From Saprospiraceae bacterium (lineage in GTDB: Bacteria > Bacteroidota > Bacteroidia > Chitinophagales > Saprospiraceae): 64,000 nucleotides of DNA. Location: the NCBI GenBank assembly GCA_016710265.1, contig JADJJL010000001.1, positions 1,178,001-1,242,000 on the forward strand, written 5' to 3'. Made by a program: the position numbers and the translations under genes. The notes beneath the pieces were generated by a model. That model was not told the DNA's origin. It saw only the letters and a list, made by a program, of their open reading frames with translations, and ran no database searches. Shown here piece by piece: positions 36,647 through 45,600 of the stretch (positions are counted from its first letter, which is position 1; every line of letters starts with the position of its first letter).

Positions 36647-37366
36647 ATGAAATTTGGTATTATTACTTTTCCCGGATCCAATTGTGATGATGACATGATG
36701 TATGTTTTGGGAGATGTTTTTGGACATAAAGTGACTAAAATTTGGCACAAAGAAACTTCCTTAAAAGGGATTAATCCCGGTGACTGCATAGTGCTGCCCG
36801 GAGGCTTTTCCTATGGAGATTATCTTCGTTGTGGCGCCATAGCAAGGTTCTCTCCGATCATGGATGAAGTGATCCGTTTCGCAAATGAAGGTGGAATGGT
36901 AATCGGTATTTGCAATGGTTTTCAGATCCTGTGTGAAGCGGGTCTTTTGCCGGGCCAATTGTTATTAAATAAAGAGCAACTTTTTATTTGTGACAATGTC
37001 TATATCAAGCCTCACAATACAGAGTCCGCATTGACGTATCATTTGGATGTAAAAAAGGCTTACTCCATTCCAATCGCGCACGCTGAGGGAAGATATTATG
37101 CCGATCCATTAACCCTGAATCGATTGGATGAAAACAGACAAATCATTTTTCAATATTGTGATCAGCGGGCACAAATAAATGATCAAAGCAATGTGAATGG
37201 ATCCAGCTTAAACATCGCTGGCATTTGCAATGAAGGAAGAAATGTGTATGGCATGATGCCACATCCGGAAAGGGCGTCTGAGTCTGCTTTGGGTAATACA
37301 GATGGAAAACTTCTTTTTGAAAGTTTGTTTGGATGGATGAAGGAACATTTTGCATTGATTGCTTGA
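36647..37366 (+). CDS. purQ: Phosphoribosylformylglycinamidine synthase, glutaminase subunit PurQ
   Basis: Supplies ammonia from glutamine for the fourth step of purine synthesis (FGAR to FGAM). Class I glutamine amidotransferase motifs: nucleophile Cys in GICNGFQIL (about 87-96) and the His-Glu pair in MPHPERA near the C-terminus. The 239-residue length fits small PurQ. The PurL partner is not in the window. It follows the DUF6427-like gene by 2 bp. Confidence 0.96.
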   Translation: MKFGIITFPGSNCDDDMMYVLGDVFGHKVTKIWHKETSLKGINPGDCIVLPGGFSYGDYLRCGAIARFSPIMDEVIRFANEGGMVIGICNGFQILCEAGLLPGQLLLNKEQLFICDNVYIKPHNTESALTYHLDVKKAYSIPIAHAEGRYYADPLTLNRLDENRQIIFQYCDQRAQINDQSNVNGSSLNIAGICNEGRNVYGMMPHPERASESALGNTDGKLLFESLFGWMKEHFALIA

Positions 37367-37450
37367 GCTAATTAATGCAGAGTTACTTAAATATCAGTTA
37401 AATATAAGCATGCCTTCCAACAATTTTAGAAATATCTGTTACTCTATTTA

Positions 37451-39961
37451 ATGTTTAAATCAAATATGATAAAGAAAGTCATCCTGAGCTGTCTAATCGT
37501 TTTAGGGTTTATCAATGCCCACGGTCAGATATTGGATCCCGTCAAATGGACAACTGAAGTTAAAGACCTTGGAAATCAAGAGTATGAGTTAATATTTAAG
37601 GCAAAACTGGACCCTAAATGGGCTATTTACAGCCAGAAGTCAGACCCTGATGCTGCTACACCCACCGAAATTAGTTTTAAGCCTGGGAGGCATTATCAGC
37701 TAATTGGAGAAGTCACAGAACTGGGAAAAAAGGTTGAGGGCCCCGAACCATTGTTTGAAAATCTTATCGTTATCAAATATTATGAACAAGTGGATTTTGT
37801 TCAAAAAGTGAAAGTTGTGGATGCTTCAGTTCCAATTGAAGCTGAGGCCTACTATATGTGTTGTGACCAAGCACAATGTATTCCTCCGACTCCTAAAATA
37901 TTTAAATTAATGGTCAGTGGCGCTACATTTTCAGGTGGTCTTCCTTCAGATCCGATGGAAATCCAAGCTGACAATGGTATGCATGATCCGGTAAAACTAA
38001 TTGCTCGTGTTGAAAAAATTTCTGAAAATCGATTTAAAGTAGAATTTGAAGCTCTTATAGACAAAGGCTGGTTTATATATTCTAGCCAAATTTCTGAAGA
38101 TGGACCTATTCCTTCTAATGTAGAATGGGACAGCACCGGAACTTATAAGGTGTTGGATAAAATTAAGGAAGTCAGTGCACACCAGATCAAAGGCTTTGAT
38201 GAGATTTTTGAAATGGAAGTAATCAAGTATAAAGAGAAAGTTATTTTTTATCAAGAGATTGATGTTCTTGATGCTGCCAAAAAAATAAGCGGATATTTTA
38301 CATACCAGACATGTGATGCTACCATGTGCCTTCCCCCTAAGAGTCTCGCTTTTGAAATCGATCCCGTAAAGGCTACTCTACTTTTGGAAGGAGATAAAGG
38401 AGGGACCGGATTAGTACTCCCGGGTGGTCCGAATATTGATCAAACCATACCATCTATAGTAAGTACCTTGGAGTCACCCGTGGGTCAATGTGGAGAAGAA
38501 GTGGTTAAAGGAACCAATCATTTTTGGACCTTTATTTTTGGATTTTTAGGAGGTTTATTGGCTCTATTAACGCCTTGTGTTTTTCCGATGATCCCATTGA
38601 CTGTTTCTTATTTTACCAAAGGAAGTAAGGATAAAAAATCAGGTATTAGAAATGGAATTTTATATGGACTGAGTATAATTGTGATTTATGTGGCAATTGG
38701 TTTGTTGATTACTGCTTTATTTGGTGCAACTGCATTAAATGAATTGTCGACCAATTGGATTGCCAATGTTTTGTTTTTTCTAATCTTTATTGTTTTTGCA
38801 TTTTCGTTTTTTGGATTTTTCGAAATCACTTTACCGTCCAGTTGGTCCAATAAAACGGATGCCCTTGCCGATCGAGGTGGATTGATCGGGATATTTTTTA
38901 TGGCATTTACTTTAGCGATTGTTTCTTTTTCATGTACAGGTCCTATTATCGGATCTGCCATCGTTGAATCCGCCACATCTGCTACAGGTCCTGCCATTGT
39001 GATGTTTGGATTTTCCCTAGCCCTGGCTTTACCTTTTGGACTTTTTGCTGCCTTTCCGGCATGGTTAAATAGTTTACCAAAATCAGGTTCTTGGATGTCC
39101 AATGTAAAGGTGGTTTTGGGATTTTTGGAATTGGCTCTTGCGCTAAAGTTTTTATCAGTTGCGGACATGACCAAGCACTGGGGAATTCTAGGTTATGAAA
39201 TATTTATGGGATTATGGGTTTTAATCTTTGGTCTCACCACTTTGTATCTTTTGGGATTTATGAAATTCCCACACGATAGCCCGGTAAAAAAATTATCCAC
39301 CACACGTTGGATGTTTGCTCTTTCATTTTTGGGATTGACCATCTATTTGGTGACCGGCTTTAAAGTTATTCCTGAATACAATTCCTACAATTCACTAAAA
39401 CTAATGAGCGGTTTGGCACCTCCATCCACTTACAATTATTTTTTATCGAAACCGATTTTGGATGAAGGCATAAAAAGCAAATACCCTTCCTATACCAAAT
39501 GTGCAAATAATATAAATTGCTTTAAGGATTACAGAGATGGGTTGGCTTATGCCAAAGAAACCGGTAAACCAATGTTAATAGATTTTACGGGTTACGGTTG
39601 TGTAAATTGCCGAAAAACGGAGGAGCATATTTGGGTTAATGACGACATCAGAAAGAAGCTCAATGATGATTATGTACTGGTTTCTTTGTATGTTGACGAT
39701 AGAGCTCCATTGGACTCACAACTTATTTCTGTGGTGACACAAAATCCAATCAGGAATGTTGGAAATTTGTGGGCTGATTTTCAGATTGTCAATTTTAATC
39801 AAAACTCGCAGCCTCTTTATGTAATTATGTCACCAGATGAAGAAGTATTAGCCAAACCGAGAGGATATAGAGAGGGGGTGAAAGATTATGATCAATTCTT
39901 AAGCTGTGGATTGGATGCTTTTAAGAAGTTGGGTGACAGCCAATTGATTCAAAAAATGTAA
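37451..39961 (+). CDS. dsbD: DsbD-family thiol:disulfide interchange protein with duplicated N-terminal domain
   Basis: Carries electrons from cytoplasmic thioredoxin across the inner membrane to periplasmic partners. After a signal peptide (MIKKVILSCLIVLGF..HGQ) come two DsbD-alpha-like domains in tandem (about 25-155 and 175-300), each with a Cys pair (CDQAQCIPP and CDATMCLPP). An eight-helix membrane domain follows (TPCVFPMIPLTVSYF and SCTGPIIGSA carry its two redox cysteines) and then a C-terminal thioredoxin domain (GYGCVNC, near 715). The ATG at 37451 has an alternative at 37466. A single N-terminal domain is usual in Proteobacteria; duplication is the notable feature. Monocistronic. 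Confidence 0.93.
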   Translation: MFKSNMIKKVILSCLIVLGFINAHGQILDPVKWTTEVKDLGNQEYELIFKAKLDPKWAIYSQKSDPDAATPTEISFKPGRHYQLIGEVTELGKKVEGPEPLFENLIVIKYYEQVDFVQKVKVVDASVPIEAEAYYMCCDQAQCIPPTPKIFKLMVSGATFSGGLPSDPMEIQADNGMHDPVKLIARVEKISENRFKVEFEALIDKGWFIYSSQISEDGPIPSNVEWDSTGTYKVLDKIKEVSAHQIKGFDEIFEMEVIKYKEKVIFYQEIDVLDAAKKISGYFTYQTCDATMCLPPKSLAFEIDPVKATLLLEGDKGGTGLVLPGGPNIDQTIPSIVSTLESPVGQCGEEVVKGTNHFWTFIFGFLGGLLALLTPCVFPMIPLTVSYFTKGSKDKKSGIRNGILYGLSIIVIYVAIGLLITALFGATALNELSTNWIANVLFFLIFIVFAFSFFGFFEITLPSSWSNKTDALADRGGLIGIFFMAFTLAIVSFSCTGPIIGSAIVESATSATGPAIVMFGFSLALALPFGLFAAFPAWLNSLPKSGSWMSNVKVVLGFLELALALKFLSVADMTKHWGILGYEIFMGLWVLIFGLTTLYLLGFMKFPHDSPVKKLSTTRWMFALSFLGLTIYLVTGFKVIPEYNSYNSLKLMSGLAPPSTYNYFLSKPILDEGIKSKYPSYTKCANNINCFKDYRDGLAYAKETGKPMLIDFTGYGCVNCRKTEEHIWVNDDIRKKLNDDYVLVSLYVDDRAPLDSQLISVVTQNPIRNVGNLWADFQIVNFNQNSQPLYVIMSPDEEVLAKPRGYREGVKDYDQFLSCGLDAFKKLGDSQLIQKM

Positions 39962-40034
39962 ATTGCTAGCAACTAAGTTTTGAATTGGGTTTGATTTAAT
40001 TTATTTGAAAAGTAAATTGATTATAACAAGAATT

Positions 40035-40637
40035 TTAACTAAAATCTTTTACTTCCCATTTCCACTTATTTAATATTTCTTTTATAAAATTTTGCTTCAT
40101 AGGTTCGCGGTGTTTAATTGCAAAATTAGTGTGATAGGAATGTGACAATAAAAATTTTATTTGAATTCGATCCCATTGTTCTTCTGTTTCAATAATTTCA
40201 TATGCGATTAATTCTTTAAACAAAGTATCTCCAATTTCATAAAATTCTTTGGTGCCTAAATAATCCAGATCCGCATCACAGATTATTTTTTCCATTAGGT
40301 TGGCTGGTTTTTGAGGAATTTTGGTCGCCAATATCATTCCTTCTATTTTTTTAAGGTCTGATTTTTCATAACCCCATTCTGACAAAGTGTTTTTTGCATA
40401 TTGGACGCTAGCCTCTTCATGTCCTGAATAAGTTTCGGTTATTCCAACATCATGAAGCAAGGCTGCGCTGCGGATTAACCAAGCTTCTTTTCCTTTTAAA
40501 GAAAATCTAGAAATATATTCATCACAAACTCGTAAGACCTCCAATGTATGATGAACTCCATGATAGCTAAGTTTAGCATCGAGTTCATTTTTTAATTTTT
40601 GGATGATGAATGATTTAAGTTTTTTGATAGACAGCAT
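40035..40637 (-). CDS. HD-domain phosphohydrolase
   Basis: A metal-dependent phosphohydrolase of 200 residues. The HD superfamily metal motifs are visible: H in HTLEVLRV (near 29), HD in LLHDVGI (near 65-67), and D in ICDADLDYLG (near 117-121). This subgroup usually acts on nucleotides or nucleotide-like substrates, but the substrate is not readable. No signal peptide. It is next to the YitT gene on the same strand (71 bp). Confidence 0.85.
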   Translation of the reverse strand: MLSIKKLKSFIIQKLKNELDAKLSYHGVHHTLEVLRVCDEYISRFSLKGKEAWLIRSAALLHDVGITETYSGHEEASVQYAKNTLSEWGYEKSDLKKIEGMILATKIPQKPANLMEKIICDADLDYLGTKEFYEIGDTLFKELIAYEIIETEEQWDRIQIKFLLSHSYHTNFAIKHREPMKQNFIKEILNKWKWEVKDFS

Positions 40638-40708
40638 CTATAGTTGTTCTAAGGTTTATTTAAGTTTAATTTTATTTTTTCAATTTTAAAAATAGCGTTT
40701 ATAATTAT

Positions 40709-41602
40709 TTAATGTTTTCTTTTCTTTTTTACAATTCCTCCAGATACTTCTTTTATACTAGAGATATACACAAAAGAATTTGGGTCCGTTTCAAAAATTG
40801 CGCTTTTAATTCTGTGAATTTCTATACGTGTGACGATGGCCATAATAATTTGGGTATCATGTTTAATCCCAAAACTTCCTGGAAGATACCCTCTTTCCCC
40901 GTTGTAAACGGTTATCGCTTTTCCAAAATCATTGACAATGCAAGACTTTATTTCCTCAAACCGGCTACTGATGACTGTCAGGGCTGTATATTCTTCAAAT
41001 CCGTCTACCACATAATCAGAAGTCTTCATGGCTGTAAAATATGTTAGGATGCTATACATTCCAGCTTCCATTCCAAAAACCCAAGCTACACAAACAATAA
41101 TTCCAGAATTAAATAGCATCACTATTTCACTGGTTGTAAAGCCGACTTTTTTGTTGGTATAATCTGCCAAGACTTCCATCCCATCAATCACACCCCCTCC
41201 TTTAATGACCAAGCCGATTCCAAGCCCAATGAGAAAACCACCAAAAATAGCAATTAAAACTTTATCATTTGTAATGGGTGAAATTTCTAAAAATTGAAGA
41301 GTGATCGCCAATAGAATAATTGCGATCGTGGTTTGTATGGCAAAAGTTTTCCCAATTTTTTTATATCCAATGTAGATAAATGGTAAATTTAGCAGTACGA
41401 TTAAAAAACTAATATTTATGTGAAACAATTCATGGAGAACGATGGATAAGCCGGTCATTCCTCCATCAATAAATTTGTTTGGAATCATAAATCCTTTGAA
41501 AGCAATGGATGCCAAAACCACTCCGGCCAAAGTAAACAGGATTGAGTGAAACGAAAATATCTGCTTCCAATCAATTAGATCGTGTCTGTGTGCCGATAGC
41601 AT
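40709..41602 (-). CDS. YitT-family membrane protein with DUF2179 domain
   Basis: 297 residues. The N-terminal region has five hydrophobic helices with the YitT pattern (GFMIPNKFIDGGMTGLSIVLH, GIGLVIKGGGVIDGMEVLA). The DUF2179 cytoplasmic domain is at about 215-290 (VDGFEEYTALTVIS, GERGYLPGSFG). The family is proposed to be a transporter but no substrate is known. It has about 70 bp to the HD gene downstream; an SDR gene lies upstream on the same strand. Confidence 0.88.
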   Translation of the reverse strand: MLSAHRHDLIDWKQIFSFHSILFTLAGVVLASIAFKGFMIPNKFIDGGMTGLSIVLHELFHINISFLIVLLNLPFIYIGYKKIGKTFAIQTTIAIILLAITLQFLEISPITNDKVLIAIFGGFLIGLGIGLVIKGGGVIDGMEVLADYTNKKVGFTTSEIVMLFNSGIIVCVAWVFGMEAGMYSILTYFTAMKTSDYVVDGFEEYTALTVISSRFEEIKSCIVNDFGKAITVYNGERGYLPGSFGIKHDTQIIMAIVTRIEIHRIKSAIFETDPNSFVYISSIKEVSGGIVKKKRKH

Positions 41603-41688
41603 TTAAACGATACTTTTAGTGGCGTAATAATACTCAAATTATTCAAAATATGTAAATTATTTATTTAGGAATGAAATAAATAGCTCTG

Positions 41689-42477
41689 TTACAAGGATCT
41701 TGTTCTTCCACCATCTACAGGTAGATTGATCCCTGTGATGTAAGAAGCAATTGGAGAAGCTAAAAACAAAGCAGCCCAAGCTATTTCTTCGGGGTTTGCA
41801 AAACGATTCATAGGTATATGACTTTTCATTTTATCAGCTATTTTCTCCGGTTCCGAAAGTTGATGGGTAGATTCTTTTAAAATGAGATCCTGGAGTCTAT
41901 CTGTATTCGTTGCACCAGGTAGAATATTGTTCACGGTTATTCCCGACACCGCTAATTCATTGGCCAAAGTTTTTGACCAGTTGGCCATAGCAGCCCTCAC
42001 GGTATTAGACACTCCAAGATGATCGAGAGGTTGCTTAACCGAGGTAGATAAAATATTGATGATTCTACCATATTGATATCGTTTCATTCCAGGAATCAAG
42101 GATTTTGTAATGATGTGCGCTGCCATCAAATGCTGCTTAAGGGCTAATTCTATAGCATCAATAGAAGCTTCTTCAAGTCTTCCTCCAGGAGGCCCTCCTG
42201 TATTGTTGATCAGGATATGAAAATCTTTGAGCAAGACTAAATTTTTCATTGCGATCTCAAGGGAGCTTAGATCCGTCATATCCAAAACCATTGAATCATG
42301 TTGTTGATTTTGGTTTTTAGGAAGTTGAATCAAAACCCCATTTAGAAGTGTTTCATTTCTTGCAATCAAGGTAATCGAGCAACCATTTTCTGCCAAGGCC
42401 ATGGCAATGGCTTTACCTATTCCTTTACTTCCTCCACAAACAAGGGCCCTTTTGTTACTTAAATCCAAACCAATCAT
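41689..42477 (-). CDS. Short-chain dehydrogenase-fold protein lacking the usual YxxxK
   Basis: 262 residues with a Rossmann fold: nucleotide loop GGSKGIGKA (about 15-23), NNTGGPPGG, and the SDR C-terminal proline loop PGATNTDRL. The canonical catalytic Tyr-Lys is absent: the aligned stretch reads SNTVRAAMANWSKTLA, with Ser and Arg where Tyr and Lys are expected. A subgroup of SDR proteins with such SNTxR motifs exists; its activity is unclear. The ATG is 3 bp from the divergent 42481 gene, and its promoter box lies inside that gene. Confidence 0.88.
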   Translation of the reverse strand: MIGLDLSNKRALVCGGSKGIGKAIAMALAENGCSITLIARNETLLNGVLIQLPKNQNQQHDSMVLDMTDLSSLEIAMKNLVLLKDFHILINNTGGPPGGRLEEASIDAIELALKQHLMAAHIITKSLIPGMKRYQYGRIINILSTSVKQPLDHLGVSNTVRAAMANWSKTLANELAVSGITVNNILPGATNTDRLQDLILKESTHQLSEPEKIADKMKSHIPMNRFANPEEIAWAALFLASPIASYITGINLPVDGGRTRSL

Positions 42478-42480
42478 TTT

Positions 42481-42927
42481 ATGATCATTTATTTTGCAAA
42501 GCTAAACCCCATTGAACAATTTATATGCCTATTTTTGCTTTATTATTTTACTTTTATACAGGCTTTGGCACAGCAAGTTTGGAATATGACAGATATCTCA
42601 GGAGAAGAATATTCTCTGGGTCTCTATCATGGGGAAGAAACCGGCCATTTAATGGTCTATCTTAACGAATCCATTTTAATCATTGATTTTAAAATCTTAA
42701 ATGATAAAACCTACCATTTTTACATCGGGCATGAGCTGATGGAACTTAAAATTAGTAAAAAAGAACACGAATATGTTTATACATTAAAAGCGGATTTAGT
42801 GAGTGGAACTCCTTATAATAAGGCATTGCAAAAAAGTGAACGAAGCGAACAAAACAATATATTAATCGGACTGGCTATTTCAATTACACTTCTAGCTGGT
42901 ATATTTATTCTAAGAAATTTTAGCTAA
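42481..42927 (+). CDS. Membrane-anchored protein of unknown function
   Basis: Unrecognised 148-residue protein. It has an N-terminal signal-like stretch (FICLFLLYYFTFIQALAQ), a polar middle rich in Tyr and Glu, and one C-terminal membrane helix (about 125-143, LIGLAISITLLAGIFIL). The start codon lies 3 bp from the divergent SDR gene. The ATG is the only start upstream of the signal. Confidence 0.5.
   Translation: MIIYFAKLNPIEQFICLFLLYYFTFIQALAQQVWNMTDISGEEYSLGLYHGEETGHLMVYLNESILIIDFKILNDKTYHFYIGHELMELKISKKEHEYVYTLKADLVSGTPYNKALQKSERSEQNNILIGLAISITLLAGIFILRNFS
42497..42504 (-). promoter_or_regulatory. -7 box of the SDR gene, inside the neighbouring gene
   Basis: Minus-strand TAGCTTTG matches TAnnTTTG, 19 bases before the SDR ATG. 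It lies within codons 6-8 of the divergent 42481 gene. Confidence 0.5.
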
Positions 42928-42977
42928 ATTATTTGTAGGATTCAAGCAACCATAAAATTCAATCTGTAATGACTCTT

Positions 42978-43532
42978 TTATTTATAAACTTTGATCAGGG
43001 ATTCATTATTTATAAATTTTCCCCAAAGTGGATTATATGCATGGATACTATCTGTAAGACAGTCTACTGAACTATATAGAGGATAAGATTTGTTGGCCCA
43101 TTCAAAAATACTACCATACAGATTATAGGTATATTTAAAGCCATTCTTCGATAATTTATCACAAATTTTTTCGCTGCGATAACCCACACTACAATAACAT
43201 ACAATGGCTTTATTTTTTTCAAGTTTACTTAATTTATTCATATCAAAATTTTCGTAACCCACCCAAATTGCATTTTTAAGATGACTGATTTTAAATTCAG
43301 AGTATTCTCTAGTATCCAATAGGTTGTAGTCATTGAAATTTTGCTTAAGTTCATCAACACCGATCAATGGGATCGAGAAAGAAAGCATGGATTTTAACAT
43401 TAAATCAAATGATTTGCTTTCAACCGTTGCGGGTTTAATGATGGGATTATTTTGGGCAAAAAGAATTCCTGATAAAAAGTTGAAAGAATAAATCAGGTAT
43501 ATTTTTTTCAAAAGAAAGTTAAAGGGGTCCAT
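42978..43532 (-). CDS. Exported rhodanese-like protein
   Basis: A 184-residue protein with a signal peptide (to FAQN) and a rhodanese domain with DTREYSEFKISH and the active loop CYCSVGYRSEK (Cys near 113-115). Periplasmic location is inferred from the signal. Unlike enzymatic sulfurtransferases of the cytoplasm, the partner is unknown. It is last in a minus-strand run after mvaD (6 bp). Confidence 0.75.
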   Translation of the reverse strand: MDPFNFLLKKIYLIYSFNFLSGILFAQNNPIIKPATVESKSFDLMLKSMLSFSIPLIGVDELKQNFNDYNLLDTREYSEFKISHLKNAIWVGYENFDMNKLSKLEKNKAIVCYCSVGYRSEKICDKLSKNGFKYTYNLYGSIFEWANKSYPLYSSVDCLTDSIHAYNPLWGKFINNESLIKVYK

Positions 43533-43538
43533 TTTGGA

Positions 43539-44570
43539 TTAGGTAGTTTGTATGGGACCTTCACCCATTTGATCCTTGAGAATTTTTCCTTGTAATAAGT
43601 ATTCCGACCATTCGGATTCACAAAATTCCTGCACTTGTTTTTCGTATTTTTTATCAAACAGCATATGGATATTTGGACCGGCATCTATGGTAAAGGTAAC
43701 AGGAATATTATTTTCTTTTCTAAACTGTTTGATGGATTGAATGATTTTGAGAGAATCCGGCGCTAACAAGATATAGGATGGACGTGAGCTCATCATTAGA
43801 CCATGTAAGGTCAAGGCTTCTTCTTCACAAACATCGATGAATAATTCCCAATCATTGTTTTTGATGGCATGAATAATTTTTAATATATTCTCATTGGCTT
43901 GTTCAATTCGTGAATTTCTAAAAACATGATTTTCCATCAGTTGGTGTCCTTGTGAAGAGGATACGGATTTTTCAGATGAACTGACCAGGAAAATCCAATC
44001 CTGGATGGCTTGAAATTCAGATCCCAATTGCTGTGACCAATCAATACCAAATAAATCTGAAGAAAAAGGGATAGATTCTACTTTACCCCATATAGAAGCT
44101 TTTGGAAAGATGGATCTGGATGCAGAGCCACTTCCAAGTCTTGCAAGGTAGGAAGCTCTTGTTTTAAACTCGCAGATATCCCTTTTTGCATTTTGTATTA
44201 GATCTTCTAAACTGGTTAGACACAAAGCCAATGCACTCATCGCGGATGCGGAAGATGCAATTCCTGCAGAATGCGGAAAAGTATTAAAGCTGTTTATATG
44301 AAGGTCCAAATTCTGAAGAAATGAAAGATTGAGCGAATGAATATATTTTTTAACCTTTATTCCAAATGCTTGATTTATTTGATCATTATAGTAAAAATTT
44401 ATTTCCCCACTGCCTTCAAAACTATATTCGATTTTAGTCTCTGTATAGCATTGGTTTAAGGTAAAACTCAATGAAGGGTTCATTGGAATCTGACTAACAT
44501 ATTTACCCCAATATTTTACAACTGCAATGTTGGATGGGCTTTGCCAGATTATCTTTTTTAAGTTTTCCAT
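43539..44570 (-). CDS. mvaD: Diphosphomevalonate decarboxylase
   Basis: Last step of the mevalonate route to isopentenyl diphosphate: ATP-dependent decarboxylation of mevalonate diphosphate. The family-specific start (SPSNIAVVKYWGK), the GHMP phosphate-binding loop (HSAGIASSASAMSALALC) and the C-terminal TIDAGPNIHML are present. Length 343 fits. The presence of mvaD says this organism probably uses the mevalonate rather than the MEP route, as some Bacteroidota do. Its start overlaps the stop of the DUF4294 gene (TAATG). Confidence 0.93.
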   Translation of the reverse strand: MENLKKIIWQSPSNIAVVKYWGKYVSQIPMNPSLSFTLNQCYTETKIEYSFEGSGEINFYYNDQINQAFGIKVKKYIHSLNLSFLQNLDLHINSFNTFPHSAGIASSASAMSALALCLTSLEDLIQNAKRDICEFKTRASYLARLGSGSASRSIFPKASIWGKVESIPFSSDLFGIDWSQQLGSEFQAIQDWIFLVSSSEKSVSSSQGHQLMENHVFRNSRIEQANENILKIIHAIKNNDWELFIDVCEEEALTLHGLMMSSRPSYILLAPDSLKIIQSIKQFRKENNIPVTFTIDAGPNIHMLFDKKYEKQVQEFCESEWSEYLLQGKILKDQMGEGPIQTT

Positions 44571-45172
44571 TATTCTATATCTTTCATTACGTCAAAATCT
44601 TCCAATACAGCATCCATAATTTCATCCTGACCGTAGATGTATTTTTCTTTTAATTTATATCCATAAATTTTACTAAACTCATTGTAGTATGTAGCACTCC
44701 AACTCCCTTTAAATTCACGAATAATATCATAGAACGGTTTGTCCAATGCACGTTCCATCATTTTTGTCAAAATGAGTCCTTGAGTTCTACTTAAGTTCTT
44801 CAGTGGTTTTTCAAATTCATCCTCCAATCTTTTTTCAATTTCTTTGTACAGGCGTTTTTTTTCTCGACGGGATTTACCTTCAGATATTTCTTCCAACTGT
44901 CTGTACAGTCTAATTCCTTGGACTGCGTATGGGTAAACTACCGCAGCGAATCTCCGATACCTGGCATACCTTTCGCGATCATTTTCATAATCAAATTCTT
45001 TAGGCGAAAGTACGGAAATGCGTTCTAGTTGAGCGAGTACTATGGTATCTCCTTCTCTAACCAATATTTTAACTTCTTCACCATCCACAATGGTGGTATA
45101 TTCAGTATATTGACAAAATAATGTAAAAGGAAGAATGAATAATATTGAAATAATAAAAAATTTGAACATCAT
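44570..45172 (-). CDS. DUF4294 protein
   Basis: About 200 residues, a Bacteroidota-specific family with no known role. After a signal peptide (MMFKFFIISILFILPFTLFCQ) a short loop is followed by the family core RYARYRRFAAVVYPYAVQGIRLYRQLEEISEGKSRREKKRLYKEIEK, mainly basic helices. An upstream TTG at 45229 overlaps the rhodanese stop codon (TTGA), but the ATG at 45172 fits the signal peptide. The stop overlaps the mvaD start by 1 base, suggesting tight coupling. Confidence 0.8.
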   Translation of the reverse strand: MMFKFFIISILFILPFTLFCQYTEYTTIVDGEEVKILVREGDTIVLAQLERISVLSPKEFDYENDRERYARYRRFAAVVYPYAVQGIRLYRQLEEISEGKSRREKKRLYKEIEKRLEDEFEKPLKNLSRTQGLILTKMMERALDKPFYDIIREFKGSWSATYYNEFSKIYGYKLKEKYIYGQDEIMDAVLEDFDVMKDIE

Positions 45173-45225
45173 CCTCGAGTGTTTGATTTGGTTCAAATTT
45201 GAAAGGAAAGTTAATTTTAATTTAA

Positions 45226-45537
45226 TCAATTGGTTTTATACATTTCCTGCCATGCAAGCATACCACCAATTAAATTTTTTACATTTTTGAATCCTGATTG
45301 AACCATTAAATGTTTGGCCATACCACTTCTATTTCCACTTCTGCAATAAACAATGAATTCTTCATTTTCTCTTCCTTTCAATTCCTGAATTTTAAAAGGA
45401 AAAGAGGTCTGAAGAGTTGCAAGGTCGCCTCCAATGTTAAATTCCTGATGTTCATAAAGCTCACGAACATCTATAATATTAGGTTTTTCTCCATTTTGCA
45501 ATCTTGTGGATAGTTCTCCAACGGTGATATCTTCCAT
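45226..45537 (-). CDS. Small rhodanese-domain protein
   Basis: 103-residue single rhodanese domain without signal peptide: DVRELYEHQEFNIGG and the loop VYCRSGNRSGMAKH (active Cys near 67). The GlpE-type short form likely moves sulfane sulfur in the cytoplasm. It lies between the PASTA gene and DUF4294-mvaD on one strand. Confidence 0.88.
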   Translation of the reverse strand: MEDITVGELSTRLQNGEKPNIIDVRELYEHQEFNIGGDLATLQTSFPFKIQELKGRENEEFIVYCRSGNRSGMAKHLMVQSGFKNVKNLIGGMLAWQEMYKTN

Positions 45538-45600
45538 TTTTAAAAAATTTAGTTTTAAAACAATAAGATTTGAGATTGGTTTTGGGATAGAACGTCTGTA

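Noticed and set aside
38686..39174. 162-residue minus-strand frame within dsbD
   Set aside because: Antisense to the membrane domain; composition reflects complementary codons.
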